Positions 10,985 through 20,890 of a DNA stretch of 64,000 bases are shown piece after piece. The stretch comes from Piliocolobus tephrosceles (taxonomy: Eukaryota; Chordata; Mammalia; Primates; Cercopithecidae): the NCBI RefSeq assembly GCF_002776525.5, contig NC_045437.1:136076797-136140796 (forward strand), written 5' to 3'. Made by a program: the position numbers and the translations under genes. The notes under the pieces were generated by a model that saw nothing but the letters and a program-made list of their open reading frames with translations, was not told the DNA's origin and made no database searches. The stretch's first letter is position 1. Every line of letters starts with the position of its first letter.

Positions 10985-11284
10985 CTTTTTTTTTTTTCTT
11001 TTTGAGACAGTGTCTCACTCTTTCACCAAGGCTGAAGTGCAGTGGTGCAATCACAGCTCACTGCAGCCTTGACCTCCTAGATGTAAGCAATCCTCCTGCC
11101 TCAGCCTCCCAAGTAGCTGGGACCACAGGCATGTGCCACCATGCTTGGCTAGTGTTTTTTTTCTTTCCGCAGACATGGGATCTCTCTATGTTGTCCAAGC
11201 TGGTCTCAAACTCCTCGTCTCAAGCGATCCTCCCACCTCGCCTCCCAGTGTTGGGATTACAGGCGTGAGCCACTATGCCTGGCC
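10985..11284 (-). mobile_element. AluJ-type
   Basis: Old reverse-strand Alu. Target-site duplication 'ttgaagtcct' (10975-10984) and 'ttgaagttct' (11285-11294). Confidence 0.9.
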
Positions 11285-11294
11285 TTGAAGTTCT

Positions 11295-11611
11295 TCTTCT
11301 TCTTCTTCTTCTTCTTCTTCTTCTTCTTCTTCTTCTTCTTCTTCTNNNNNNNNNNNNNNNNNNNNNNNNNNNNNNNNNNNNNNNNNNNNNNNNNNNNNNN
11401 NNNNNNNNNNNNNNNNNNNNNNNNNNNNNNNNNNNNNNNNNNNNNCTTCTCCTTCTCCTTCTCCTTCTCCTTCTCCTTCTCCTTCTCCTTCTCCTTCTTC
11501 CTCTTCTTCTTCCTCTTCTTCTCCTTCTCCTTCTCCTCCTCCTTCTCCTCCTTCTCTTCTCCTCCTTCTCCTCCTCCTCCTCCTCCTCCTCCTCCTCCTT
11601 CTTCTTCTTCT
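11295..11611. repeat. (TTC)n / (TTCTCC)n / (TCC)n tract with assembly gap
   Basis: A GAA/TTC trinucleotide array continuing as TTCTCC and TCC repeats. It is the expanded tail of the split Alu that follows. A 100-N gap interrupts it, so the true length is unknown. Confidence 0.95.
11346..11445. other. Assembly gap (100 N)
   Basis: Exactly 100 N inside the TTC array, a placeholder size rather than a measured length. Confidence 1.
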
Positions 11612-11744
11612 TTTTTTTTGACAGGGTCTGTCTCTGTCGCCCAGGCTAGAGTGCAGTGGCATGATCATGGCTCACTACGGCCTCGACCTCAGCCTCTTGA
11701 GTAGCTGGGATTACAGGTGCATGCCACCAAATCTAGTTAATTTT

Positions 11745-12063
11745 AATTTTTCTTTTTTTCTTTTTTTTTTTCTTTTTTTGAGACAGAGTTTTTGCTCTGT
11801 TGCCCAGGCTGGAGTGCAATGGTGCAATCTCAGCTCACTGCAACCTCCACCTCCTGGGTTCACGATTTCTCCTGCCTCAGCCTCCAGAATGGCTGAGATT
11901 ACAGGTGTCTGCCACCACACCCAGCTAATTTTTGTATTTTTAGAGTAGAGACAAGGTTTCACCATGTTGGCCAGGCTGGTCTCGAACTCTTGACCTCAGA
12001 TCATCCACCCACCTCAGCCTCCCCACGTGCTAGGATTGCAGGCATGAGCCACTACACTAGGTC
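11745..12063 (-). mobile_element. AluS-type, nested
   Basis: Complete reverse-strand Alu with an irregular T-rich tail, inserted at the middle A-rich linker of the older Alu. Confidence 0.88.
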
Positions 12064-12364
12064 AATTTTTTTTTTTTTTTGAGGCAGAGTTTCATTCTTG
12101 TTGCTCAGGCTGGAATGCAATGGTGCAATCTTGGCTCACTGTAACCTCCACCTCCCAAGTTCAAGCGATTCTCCTGCCTCTGCCTCCCTAGAAGGTGGGA
12201 TTACAGGTGCCCACCACCACATCCAGCTAATTTTTTATTTTTTAAAGTAAAAATGGGGTTTCACCATGTTGGCCAGGCTGGTCTTGAACTCCTGACCTCA
12301 AGTGATCTGCCTGCCACAGCTTCCCATATTGCTGTGATTACAGGCATGAGCACTGCTCCCAGTT
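12064..12364 (-). mobile_element. Alu, nested
   Basis: Complete reverse-strand Alu immediately after the previous one, with 'gaggcagagtttcattcttg' head and a diverged 3' part ending 'gagcactgctcccag'. Confidence 0.88.
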
Positions 12365-12737
12365 GCCCATTTTTATTTTTCATTTTTTATAGAGACAGGG
12401 TTTTTCCATGTTGCCCAGGCTGGTCTCAAACTCCTGGGCTTGTGATCTGCCAGCCTTGGCCTCCCAAAGTGTTGGGATTATAGGCGTGAGCCACCATGCC
12501 AGCCTTTGAAGTCCTTCTAAGGACTCTCCATAAGAGCCCGTGACCACAGCTGATAGGTGTTCAAGAAATGTTTGTGGGATTAATGAATGATCCCTTCCAA
12601 CTCCCACTTTCCAAGAGTCTATCATTCTAAGCACTCAGTTTCATTCTGCTTAGGTATGTTCTGCAGACAGAAACAAAGATCCACAGGAGAAACGCATGTT
12701 TCAGGCACCCACACGCAGGCCTTCTGACTGCCTTTCC

Positions 12738-12860
12738 TTTGACATACATAGGTTTTTCAAACCCCTACTATGTGCTAGGCACTGGGGGTATGGTGGTGAG
12801 CAGGATGACCCTTCCCTGCCTCCATGGAGCATATGGTCTAGCAGTACGGGAAGAGACTTG
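12738..12860 (-). mobile_element. L2 fragment
   Basis: 'cctactatgtgctaggcactg' and 'tccatggagcatatggtct' are the reverse-strand L2 3' end. Confidence 0.75.
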
Positions 12861-13555
12861 TGCCAGACCTGGGGGTGCAGCAGGGCACAGACACAACCCT
12901 GTTGTCGGGGCCACATTGTGACTTTCATGGGTCTTGGACACTTTGCCTTTGTGTGTCCCTTCTTCGATTAGAAAGAATTTTAAAATATTTGCCACTGTGT
13001 TGTGAATCCACGTTGGATTCACTATTATATATGAATTCTTATGTTCCTTTTTCTCTTCCGATTTAAAAATATATGAACATTAAACCATTTTTATGGACTA
13101 CTAAATGTATTGTGGGCCTTGATACTGTGCCTAATGGGTAAACTGGCCCAGCCTGCAGCTCAGCTTTACCCACCAGATAATATAAAACATAAGGTGGCTG
13201 TCACCAAGCATGTGTTTCAGAAAGAGAGGCTGTAGGATGGCAGAGGTAGAAGAGGTTAGAGAGGGCTCAAGGGGAGATGGCAGGAGCAGAGCCCTAAGGG
13301 GGTGAACAGGACTGAATCGGTGGAGCACACAAGGCATCTGGACTGGGGAGAGATCCTGAGAGGTGACAGAGAGAGAGGGAGGAGCATGCAGGAAATGCAC
13401 AGAGAGCAGAGGCAGCCAGAGTTCCAGTGCCCTCAAAGTTGGCCCAGGGGTCATTTGGGGTCTTACCAGCTGCCCCACCCCACTCGCGTACCTAATCTTT
13501 CCCACTGTCACTCATAAGGATGTTGAGGTGGGTGAACCCTTAGATAGCCACCAGA
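12861..13555. other. Unique-looking DNA, no gene recognised
   Basis: A purine-rich stretch at about 13215-13420 gives several reciprocal open frames on both strands, without recognisable domains. Confidence 0.45.
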
Positions 13556-13559
13556 CCAA

Positions 13560-13755
13560 GCACTGTTTATTGAGCACCCACTAGAACCAGGCACATGAAA
13601 CACTTACTCATCTCATTTTATAGATGAGAAAACCAGGGTTCGGGGAGTTGAGTAACTTGTACACAAACAGCTAGGAAGAGGCAGAGCTGGATTCATATGC
13701 AGGGCTGTCTGACCAGAACTGCGAGCTCCTGCCACTCTGCCATACCGCCCCTCTG
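13560..13755 (-). mobile_element. MIR, nearly full length
   Basis: 'tttattgagcacccact', 'cattttatagatgagaaaacc', 'gagtaacttgtacacaaacagc' and 'gctcctgccactctgcc' are in reverse-strand MIR order. Confidence 0.85.
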
Positions 13756-13784
13756 AGGGGCTTAAGGAGCGCCACCCAGTCATC

Positions 13785-13892
13785 CCGCAGATGGAAAGAC
13801 TGAGGCCCAGAGAGGAGACAGGATTGGTTCAGTATCACAGGAGTTTTTCAGCAGAATTGGGAATGGAACCCAGGTATCCTGGCTCCATCCCC
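13785..13892 (-). mobile_element. MIR fragment
   Basis: 'atggaaagactgaggcccag' and 'ggaatggaacccaggtatcc' match reverse-strand MIR. Confidence 0.7.
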
Positions 13893-14677
13893 CTGCCCCT
13901 GCCAGCAGCTGGGAAGATCCAGTGCCTTCTGAATGATCACATTGGAATGATCCAACCTTCCCAGCCTCAGCCTCGGAAAACACAGAACTCATTTTCACAA
14001 GGACCTCGTCCCCTTCCTGGCCAGTACTTCCTATATCTCACTTCTGCAGGCAGGTTCCTAAAGACTCGGTTTCTTTGAGTCAGAGAGAGAGACTCCTTTC
14101 TTGGGAGGTTCTCAGAGAGCTGGGGGGGCCTTCCTTCCTGTTGTTCTCCCAACCCCCACTCCTTGCCTGAGGGGCAGGCTCAGCAGGGACAGAATAGGCT
14201 CCTCTGTGTCCCAAACCCATCCCGGCAATTCAAGAAGCACCTGCCTCCCAGGCGGACTGTGCAGATGTTATCATGGGCATGAGCTGACTCACACTTGCAA
14301 CATCTAAGCCCGCTGGGCAGGAACGCAGCTTTGGGCGCCACAGTCTTCCAGGACTATAGACACAGCGAGACAGTCCCAGGGTGGGGCAGCAGGAAGGCCG
14401 GGGAGGGGGGCTCCATGCTCTGTCCCCTGGGTGGAGGGGCAATGAGGATGATAAAGGCTTGGGAGGGGTCCTCAAATAGCATTTGGATTCGTGGGTGGAA
14501 GTGACAGGGTGGAGATCTATTCAGTCCAAACCTAATCGCAGTCAGTGCTGCCCATCTCTCCAGAGTGTGGAAGTAGAGGCTGTGCAGGGATGTTGGGAGG
14601 AGATTCATGTACCAGATAGATATGCAGGAATTTATGGTTGTATGGACTGGAGTACTTTAGGAAGCCCCACGCCTCTT
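13893..14677. other. Unique-looking GC-rich DNA, no gene recognised
   Basis: No repeat family identified. Several 60-95 codon frames on both strands have no recognised domains. Confidence 0.4.
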
Positions 14678-14693
14678 GCTCTTCTCATTTTCT

Positions 14694-14905
14694 TCCCCTT
14701 CCTTCCTTCCTTCCTTTCTTCCTTCCTTCCTTCCTTCCTTCCTTCCTTCCTTCCTTCNNNNNNNNNNNNNNNNNNNNNNNNNNNNNNNNNNNNNNNNNNN
14801 NNNNNNNNNNNNNNNNNNNNNNNNNNNNNNNNNNNNNNNNNNNNNNNNNNNNNNNNNCTCTCTTTCTCTCTTTCTCTCTTTCTTTCTTTCTTTCTTTCTT
14901 TCTTA
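14694..14905. repeat. (TTCC)n / (TTTC)n tract with assembly gap
   Basis: TTCC tetranucleotides, a 100-N gap, then CTCTTT and TTTC repeats. It lies within the target-site duplication of the following Alu, so it arose from that Alu's tail. Confidence 0.95.
14758..14857. other. Assembly gap (100 N)
   Basis: Exactly 100 N inside the TTCC/TTTC array. Confidence 1.
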
Positions 14906-15187
14906 AGACAGAGTTTTACCCTTGTTGCCCAGGCTGGAGTGCAATGGTGCAATCTCGGTTCACCGCAACTTCTGCCTCTAGGGTTCAAGTGATTCTCTTG
15001 CCTCAGCCTCCCAAGTAGCTGGGATTACTGGCATGTCCCACCATGCCTGGCTAATTTTGTATTTTTAGTAGAGATGGGGTTTCTCCATGTTGGTCAGGCT
15101 AGTCTTGAACTTCCGACCTCAGGTAATCCACCTGCCTCGGTCTCCCAAAGTGCTGGGATCACAGGCGTGAGCCACCGCGCCCAGCCA
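14906..15187 (-). mobile_element. Alu (AluS-type)
   Basis: Reverse-strand Alu. A perfect 16-bp target-site duplication 'gctcttctcattttct' lies at 14678-14693 and 15188-15203, outside the microsatellite. Confidence 0.96.
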
Positions 15188-15214
15188 GCTCTTCTCATTT
15201 TCTAAGGGGGCAGC

Positions 15215-15415
15215 ATGACTTAGTGGAAGGAAAGATCATCAGTTTTGAAGCCAAAAAGTCCCTGTTTAAATTTCTGGTTTTCACCACTTACTAACTAAAT
15301 GACCCTTCACTTCTCTGTGACTTAGTTTCCTCTTCTGTAAACAGGGATAGAAACAACTACAAGATTCTGTTGTGAGAGTTAAGTAAGATGATGCATATAA
15401 AGGTCCTGGCAACAA
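15215..15415 (+). mobile_element. MIR, nearly full length
   Basis: 'cttagtggaaggaaagatca', 'tgacttagtttcctcttctg', 'gttaagtaagatgatgcata' are in plus-strand MIR order. Confidence 0.85.
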
Positions 15416-15424
15416 AAGACTTTC

Positions 15425-15862
15425 TCTTCCCATTTTACAGGGGGAGGAAACAGAGTTTTGGAGCTGTTATGCGTCCTACCTGCCCAAGGTTAAATGGCTG
15501 GTAGCCACAATCGATTTAGAATCAGAACACGATTGGGAATAGTGGCTCACACCTGTAATCCTAGCACTTTGGGAGGCCACAAGGTGGGCAGATCACTTGA
15601 GTCCAGGAGTTCAAGACCAGCCTGGCCAACATGGGAAAACCCTGTCTTTACCAAAAAAATACAAAAATTAGCTGGGTGTGGTGCCACGAAACTGTGGTCC
15701 CAGCTGCTCAGGAGGCTGAGGTGGGAGGATTGCTTGAGCCTGGAAGGCAGAGGTTGCAGTGAGCCAAGATTGCACCACTGCACTCCAGCCTGGGTGACAG
15801 AGGGAGACCCTATCTCAAAAAACAAACAAAAGAATCAGAACCCAGGTCTCCTTCATCCAAGG
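15425..15862 (-). mobile_element. MIR split by Alu
   Basis: Reverse-strand MIR at 15425-15528 ('cattttacagggggaggaaac') resumes at 15842-15862 ('cccaggtctccttc') after the Alu. It faces the preceding plus-strand MIR with only about 10 bp between. Confidence 0.75.
15529..15830 (+). mobile_element. Alu
   Basis: Plus-strand Alu with perfect 11-bp target-site duplication 'agaatcagaac' (15518-15528 and 15831-15841). Confidence 0.93.
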
Positions 15863-15884
15863 GGGATGTAGCTTATCTGTCTAA

Positions 15885-16325
15885 TCCCACTTATTGAGCA
15901 CTTAGAACGTGCCTGAACTGAGCGATGTCCCACTGAGTAGCTGCTCTATAACCAGGTATAATTATCTGCATCCTACAGATGAGTCTCGAATGATTATACC
16001 AGTTGCTCAGGGTCTCGTAAGTGAAGAACTGGAATTCCAATTCAAGTCGGAGTCCCAAGCCCATACTCTTAAACAGGTGTTGGCAAATTATTGCCTGTGG
16101 GCCAGATCCTGTCCACAGCTTATTTTTGTGAATAAAGTTTTATTGAAAACAGCCATGCTCGTTTGTTTGTGTATTGTTCCTGACTGCTTTTGAACTAGAA
16201 TAGTAGAGCTGAGTCACTGCAAACAGACGCTGTGACTCACAAGTTGGAAATATTTGCTCTCTGGCTATTTACCAAAAACATTTGCCTACGCCTGCTTTTA
16301 ATCACCATTTTATAGCCTTCTCTTA
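15885..16325 (-). mobile_element. MIR split by a hAT element
   Basis: Reverse-strand MIR from 'cacttattgagcacttagaac' to 'catactcttaaa' (16073), resuming at 'cttttaatcaccattttatag' (16295). The two parts join into the normal MIR terminal sequence once the insert is removed. Confidence 0.85.
16074..16294. mobile_element. hAT (Charlie-type) nonautonomous DNA transposon
   Basis: Terminal inverted repeats 'caggtgttggcaaat' and the complement of 'atttgcctacgcctg'. The 8-bp flanks 'ctcttaaa' (16066-16073) and 'cttttaat' (16295-16302) fit a diverged hAT target-site duplication. Internal 'gtgggccagatcctg' and 'aataaagttttattgaaaac' belong to a common MER-type family I recognise but do not name with certainty. 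Confidence 0.85.
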
Positions 16326-16647
16326 AGAATTTTAAAATAGTATCTGCTTAACACCAAGACACATTTTCAGGCAGGAGATACTCAGAGTGACTCCTGGGAT
16401 AGACAGAGATTCCACTCCTGCCTGGTGTGTCTTCCACCCTTTCTTTGTCTCCCTCTAAGCAGATCTTGGTCAAGGGTTTGTGCCAGGTAAAATAAACACA
16501 AGGCAGTGTGCCAAGCATATTAACAGACCCCTGTGTTTTGCATTTGTACGCTATGATACGATCAGCAGAATTTAATTTTTTATTTAATAATTTTTTATTA
16601 TTTTAAATGATTTTTAATTTTATTACTTCTTGATTGATACTTACATT
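16326..16647. other. Intergenic DNA, AT-rich at its end
   Basis: Nothing recognised; a TTTTATT-rich stretch lies at about 16570-16645. Confidence 0.4.
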
Positions 16648-16905
16648 TTTGTTTTGTTTTAAGACAGAGTCTCGCTCTGTTGCCCAGGCTGGAGCGCAGT
16701 TATAACTCGCTGTAACCTCAAACTCCTGGACTCAAGCGATCCTCCTGTCTCAGCCTCACAAGTGGCTGGGACTATAAGCGTGGGCCACCACACCAGGTTT
16801 TTGTTTTTGTTTATTTTTCTTTTGTAGAGTCAGTTTCGCTATGTCACCCAGGCTGATATCAAACTCCTGGCCTCAAGTGATCCTCCTGTCTTGGTCTCTC
16901 AGATA
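16648..16905 (-). mobile_element. AluJ-type, 5'-truncated
   Basis: Diverged reverse-strand Alu ('aactcctggactcaagcgatcc' is AluJ-like) that stops at 'tcttggtctctcag', lacking the final left-monomer part. Confidence 0.8.
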
Positions 16906-16933
16906 TTTACTATTTTAAAATTAATGCTATTTA

Positions 16934-17052
16934 TGCCAGATGTGGTGGCTCATGCCTGTTATCCCAGCACTTTGGAAAGTTGAGGCAGGAGGACTGTTTG
17001 AGCCCAGGAGTTTGCGACCAGCCTCGGGAAAAAAATGAGAACCCCAATCTAC

Positions 17053-17089
<37 letters not shown>

Positions 17090-17252
17090 AGAGATGTGGT
17101 GGCATGCACCTGTCACCCCAGCTACTTGGGAGGCTGAGGCAGGAGGACAGGAGTATTGCTAGAGCCTGGCAGATTGAGGCTGCAGTAAGCTATGATTGAG
17201 CCCCTGCACTTCAGCCTGGGCAACAAAGTAAGATCCTGTTTGGAAAAAAAAA
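16934..17252 (+). mobile_element. AluJ-type with expanded middle A-run
   Basis: Plus-strand Alu from 'gccagatgtggtggctcatg'. Its middle A-rich linker has grown to about 32 A followed by GAGAGA. Confidence 0.88.
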
Positions 17253-17292
17253 GTGATTTATTTTTACTGTATCAGAGCTATATCTGATTCCA

Positions 17293-17599
17293 GGCCAGGC
17301 GTGGTGGCTCACACCTGTAATCCCAGCACTTTGGGAGGCCGAGGCGGGCGGATCATGAGGTCAGGAGATCGAGACCATCCTGGCTAACACAGTGAAACCC
17401 CGTCTCTACTAAAAATACAAAAAAATTAGCCGGGCGTAGTGGCAGCACCTGTAGTCCCAGCTACTCGGGAGGCTGAGGCAGGAGAACGGCGTGAACCTGG
17501 GAGGCGGAGCTTGCAATGAGCCGAGATCGTGCCACTGCACTCCAGCCTGGGTGGCAGAGCAAGACTCCATCTCAAAAAAAAAAAAAAAAAAAAAAAAAG
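17293..17599 (+). mobile_element. AluY
   Basis: Full-length, low-divergence plus-strand AluY with 'gaggtcaggagatcgagacc' and a pure A-tail of about 26 bases, which suggests a young copy. Confidence 0.93.
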
Positions 17600-17774
17600 A
17601 TCTATATCTTTTCTACTTTTAAATATATGATCTATGTATATGTATAAAACCTTAGGAACCCTTCCTTCCCCAAATGGTCAAGCAAGATTTTTAGCCACAA
17701 CCAGGGAGATAGATTTTTGATATATAAGGATTAAGGGAACAGAGCCAGCTAGCAAAAAAAGATGTGGTCTCAAT

Positions 17775-17950
17775 GAGTCTGAGCAGAAAGAGCACTGGAC
17801 TGGGAGTCAAGAGACCTTGCTTCTAGATACAGCTTCATCTTGTGATTTGGGTTTCTCATAGCCGTCCTATTCCTGTTTCCCCTTATGTAAAATAAACTTA
17901 TGGGGCTGGATGACTGCTAGTGGCTTTTCCTAGTGTGCTATTGTCTTTTC
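17775..17950 (+). mobile_element. MIR-family SINE
   Basis: 'agaaagagcactggactggg' and 'gtcaagagaccttgcttcta' begin a plus-strand MIR-family element; the 3' part is diverged. Confidence 0.7.
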
Positions 17951-18733
17951 CTAAAAACCTACCAAAATAAAGCCATTGGGGGTGATTTTGCCTAGAGGCA
18001 GGGGCTTAACAGAGATGACCTCTGACCCAGCGACTGGATTTTCTGTTCTGAATCTATCAATTCCTTTGGGAAGGATTCCTTTGGAGATGATCTTCATGCA
18101 CCAGGCACCTTACCAATCATTTCTGGTTGTGTCACAGGATACAGGACTCTTTTATCAGAGGAAGGGGGATTTAGGTCTGATGAGGGTAGAGTGTTTCTGG
18201 CTGGGGCAGTGGACCAGAGGACGCCACAATTGGTCTCTATAATGGGAAGGAGGTGGAAGCCGAGGGAAGTGGAGACTGACCTGTCATCTCTCCTTGGCCT
18301 CGAGATGGCTCTATCAGAGTGCTGGGGGGCAGCATAGGAAGGACATGTCATCACTGTGAGGGGCGCAGGGTCCCCACCTTCCAGTTAATCTTCATCACCA
18401 GTACCCAAAGTGAAAACACTGGCCTTTATTTCATATCACTTCTTACACTTTAATAGGCAAAAGAGAATTTTATTTTTTAAATTTGCTTCTATTTGATCCT
18501 TCTAAGATTTAACTACTTTTTTTGGTTTCACTATTTGTATTTTTACTTCTGTAAATGGATTATTTGTGGCCTTTGCTTTTTTTTTTTCCTAGAGCAGTAT
18601 TTGTCTTGTTATTTTTGAGTTTTTGAGGTTACTTACTTAATATATAAGTATGTCTTTTGTTTTGTTAAGCTTTTACCAAAGCACGTAACAAAAGCAAATG
18701 TAACAAGAAAATGTTAGAAAATAGCCTTCCCGG
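17951..18733. other. Unique-looking DNA, no gene recognised
   Basis: T-rich from about 18460 to 18670. No exon or repeat is recognised. Confidence 0.4.
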
Positions 18734-19039
18734 GGCTGGGTCAGGTGGCTCACAACTGTAATCCCAGCACTCTGGGAGGCTGAGGCCAGCGGATCACCTG
18801 AGGTCAGGAGTTCAAGACCAGCTTGGCCAATGTGGCGAAACGCCGTCTGTACTAAAAAATTCAAAAATTAGCCGGGCATGGTGGCGGGCACTTGTAATCC
18901 CAGCTACTCAGGAGGCTGAGGCAGGGAGAATTGCTTGAACCCGGGAGTCAGAGGTTGCAGTGAGCCAAGATTACACCACTGCACTCCAGCTTGGGCGACA
19001 GAATGAAACTTTGTCTCAGAAAAAAAAAAAAAAAAGAAA
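18734..19039 (+). mobile_element. Alu (AluS-type)
   Basis: Plus-strand Alu with flanking 'gaaaatagccttc' before and after the A-tail (target-site duplication). Confidence 0.92.
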
Positions 19040-19104
19040 GAAAATAGCCTTCTCTTTCTTCCTCTGCAGTTGGTAACTGCCATCACTTTTTCTGTACTTA
19101 CACA

Positions 19105-19192
19105 AACATTCAAATTATACATTATATATATAATTGTATATATGAGTGTGTGTGTGTGTATATACATATATATACACACACATATTTTTTCC
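19105..19192. repeat. TA/TG-rich microsatellite
   Basis: Mixed TATA, TGTG and CACA dinucleotides with partial self-complementarity ('gtgtgtatatacatatatatacacac'). Confidence 0.9.
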
Positions 19193-19241
19193 TTTTTATA
19201 AAGGTAGAAACATACTTTATCTTTTAACCTGAATTTTATTT

Positions 19242-19555
19242 TGGGTTTGTTTTGAGACAGGGTCTTGCTCTTTCGCCCAGGCTGGAGTGCAGTGGCATGA
19301 TCATGGCTCACTGCAGCCCTGCCCTTCAGGCTCAAGCTATCCTCCCACCTTAGTTAGCCTCCAGAGTAGCTGGGACTACAGGCACAGGATACCACGCCTG
19401 CCTAATTTTTGTGTTTTTTTTTTTTTTTTTTTTTTTTGTAGAGACGGTGTTTCACCATATTTCCTAGGCTGGTCTCCAACTGGGCTCGAGCAATCCACCT
19501 GCCTTGGCTTCCCAAAGCACTGGGATTACAGGAGTGAGCCACCATGCCCAGCCTG
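19242..19555 (-). mobile_element. AluJ-type
   Basis: Reverse-strand Alu with AluJ-like divergence and a 21-base T-run in its middle. Confidence 0.88.
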
Positions 19556-19574
19556 AAATTTGTTTTTTCAAAAT

Positions 19575-19788
19575 TCTACTTTTTTTTTTTTTTGCTCTGT
19601 CGCCCAGGCTGGAGTGCAGTGGCCGGATCTCAGCTCACTGCAAGCTCCGCCTTCTGGGTTCGCACCATTCTCCTGCCTCAGTCTCCTGAGTAGCTGGGAC
19701 TATGGGCAGGCACCCACCACCTCGCCCGGCTATTTTTTTTTCTCTCATGTTTTTAGTAGAGACGGGGTTTCACCGTGTTAGGCAGGAA
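19575..19788 (-). mobile_element. AluY, Old World monkey type, 5'-truncated
   Basis: 'cagtggccggatctcagctc' and 'caccacctcgcccggctatt' are Old World monkey AluY bases. It stops at 'caccgtgttaggcagga', missing roughly the first 90 bases of the element. Confidence 0.85.
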
Positions 19789-19839
19789 CTGAACTAGCCC
19801 TCTCTTAGATTTTTATCCCTGTTGTCCATTTTACAAACT

Positions 19840-19965
19840 CTTTCTCGTCGTCCTCACTTTAAGAGTTAGGCAAGATTCATCAGGCCAATTTTACAGGTTA
19901 GGGAAACGAAAGCTCAGGGAGGAAAATAAATGCTTTGGCACTGGGATTAAAACCCTGGCCACCTG
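19840..19965 (-). mobile_element. MIR-like fragment
   Basis: 'ccaattttacaggttaggga' and 'actgggattaaaaccctgg' resemble reverse-strand MIR; strongly diverged. Confidence 0.5.
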
Positions 19966-20149
19966 ATGCTGTGGGAGCTTCCTTTTCTATGTGACTGAAT
20001 GAGACTTCTGCCCCTAAAGTCACCCCTCCTGATGTACATAGGTTGGAGTTTTGGGGTGGAGTAGGGTGGTGGGAGAGAGAAAATGTAAGCACTAAGAGGG
20101 TGAATGAAAGAAGAGAAATTCACACTATCCCCAAAGTTCCGTTCATTCA

Positions 20150-20250
20150 GTCCCTAATGTGCTAGGTGACCTTGGGGCAAGATGTTTGCACCACCTAGGC
20201 TCCCTGTGCTCACCTGCGAAATGAAGGCTTTGGCCTAACCAGAGGATTTC
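20150..20250 (+). mobile_element. MIR fragment
   Basis: 'gctaggtgaccttggggcaag' then 'cacctgcgaaatgaaggc' is plus-strand MIR core. Confidence 0.65.
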
Positions 20251-20359
20251 AAACAATGCCCTTTGGGGCCCTAGGGGAGTCCCCACATGTTATAGCTCGT
20301 CAAAAATGAACACAGAGAGGCATATTCAGGGATACCTGTGTTTGTGTTGTTGAAAAGGT

Positions 20360-20668
20360 ATTATTATTTTTTGAGATGGAGTCTTGCTCTGTTGCCCAGG
20401 CTGGAGTACAGTGGCGTGATCTTGGCTCACTGCAAAACCCCCGCCTCCTGGGTTCAAGTGATTCTCCTGTCTCAGCCTCCTGAGTAGCTGGGATTACAGG
20501 CATACACCATCATGTCTAGCTTTTATTTTCAGTAGAGATTTTTTTATTTTCAGTAGAGATGGGGTTTCACCATGTTGGCCAGGCTGGTCTCAAATTCCTG
20601 AAATCAAGTCATCTGCCCACCTTGGCCTCCCAATGCTGGGATGACAGGCATGAGCCACCACTCCCGGC
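20360..20668 (-). mobile_element. Alu with short internal duplication
   Basis: Reverse-strand Alu in which 'attttcagtagagat' occurs twice in a row (about 20525-20561). Confidence 0.9.
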
Positions 20669-20727
20669 CCAAAAATTATTAATAGAAGCAACTGACATAT
20701 CCACCAGGAGTGGGTGGGTTAAATGCA

Positions 20728-20890
20728 TTGAATCATTCATTTATTCATCTCTTCATTCATTCATTCATTCATTCAGTAGTTATTGAGTAACTATTGCCAG
20801 GCCCTGTTTTAGACATTGGGAATCAGTGGTGAACAAAATAGACCAAGTTTCCACTCTCTTTAAGCTTACCTGGAAGGCAGGTCTGCTCTG
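20728..20890 (-). mobile_element. L2 3' end with (ATTC)n
   Basis: ATTC-repeat tail, then 'ttattgagtaactattgcc', 'agtggtgaacaaaatagacc' in reverse-strand L2 order. Confidence 0.75.

Larger units (their letters stand above)
11612..12505 (-). mobile_element. AluJ-type split by two later Alus
   Basis: The right monomer lies at 11612-11742 and the left monomer at 12366-12505, ending 'gagccaccatgccagcc'. Two complete Alus separate them. The whole block is bracketed by 'ttgaagttct' (11285-11294) and 'ttgaagtcct' (12506-12515). Confidence 0.8.

Noticed and set aside
11273..11704. Open frames across the TTC array
   Set aside because: They cross 100 N and consist of trinucleotide repeat translation.
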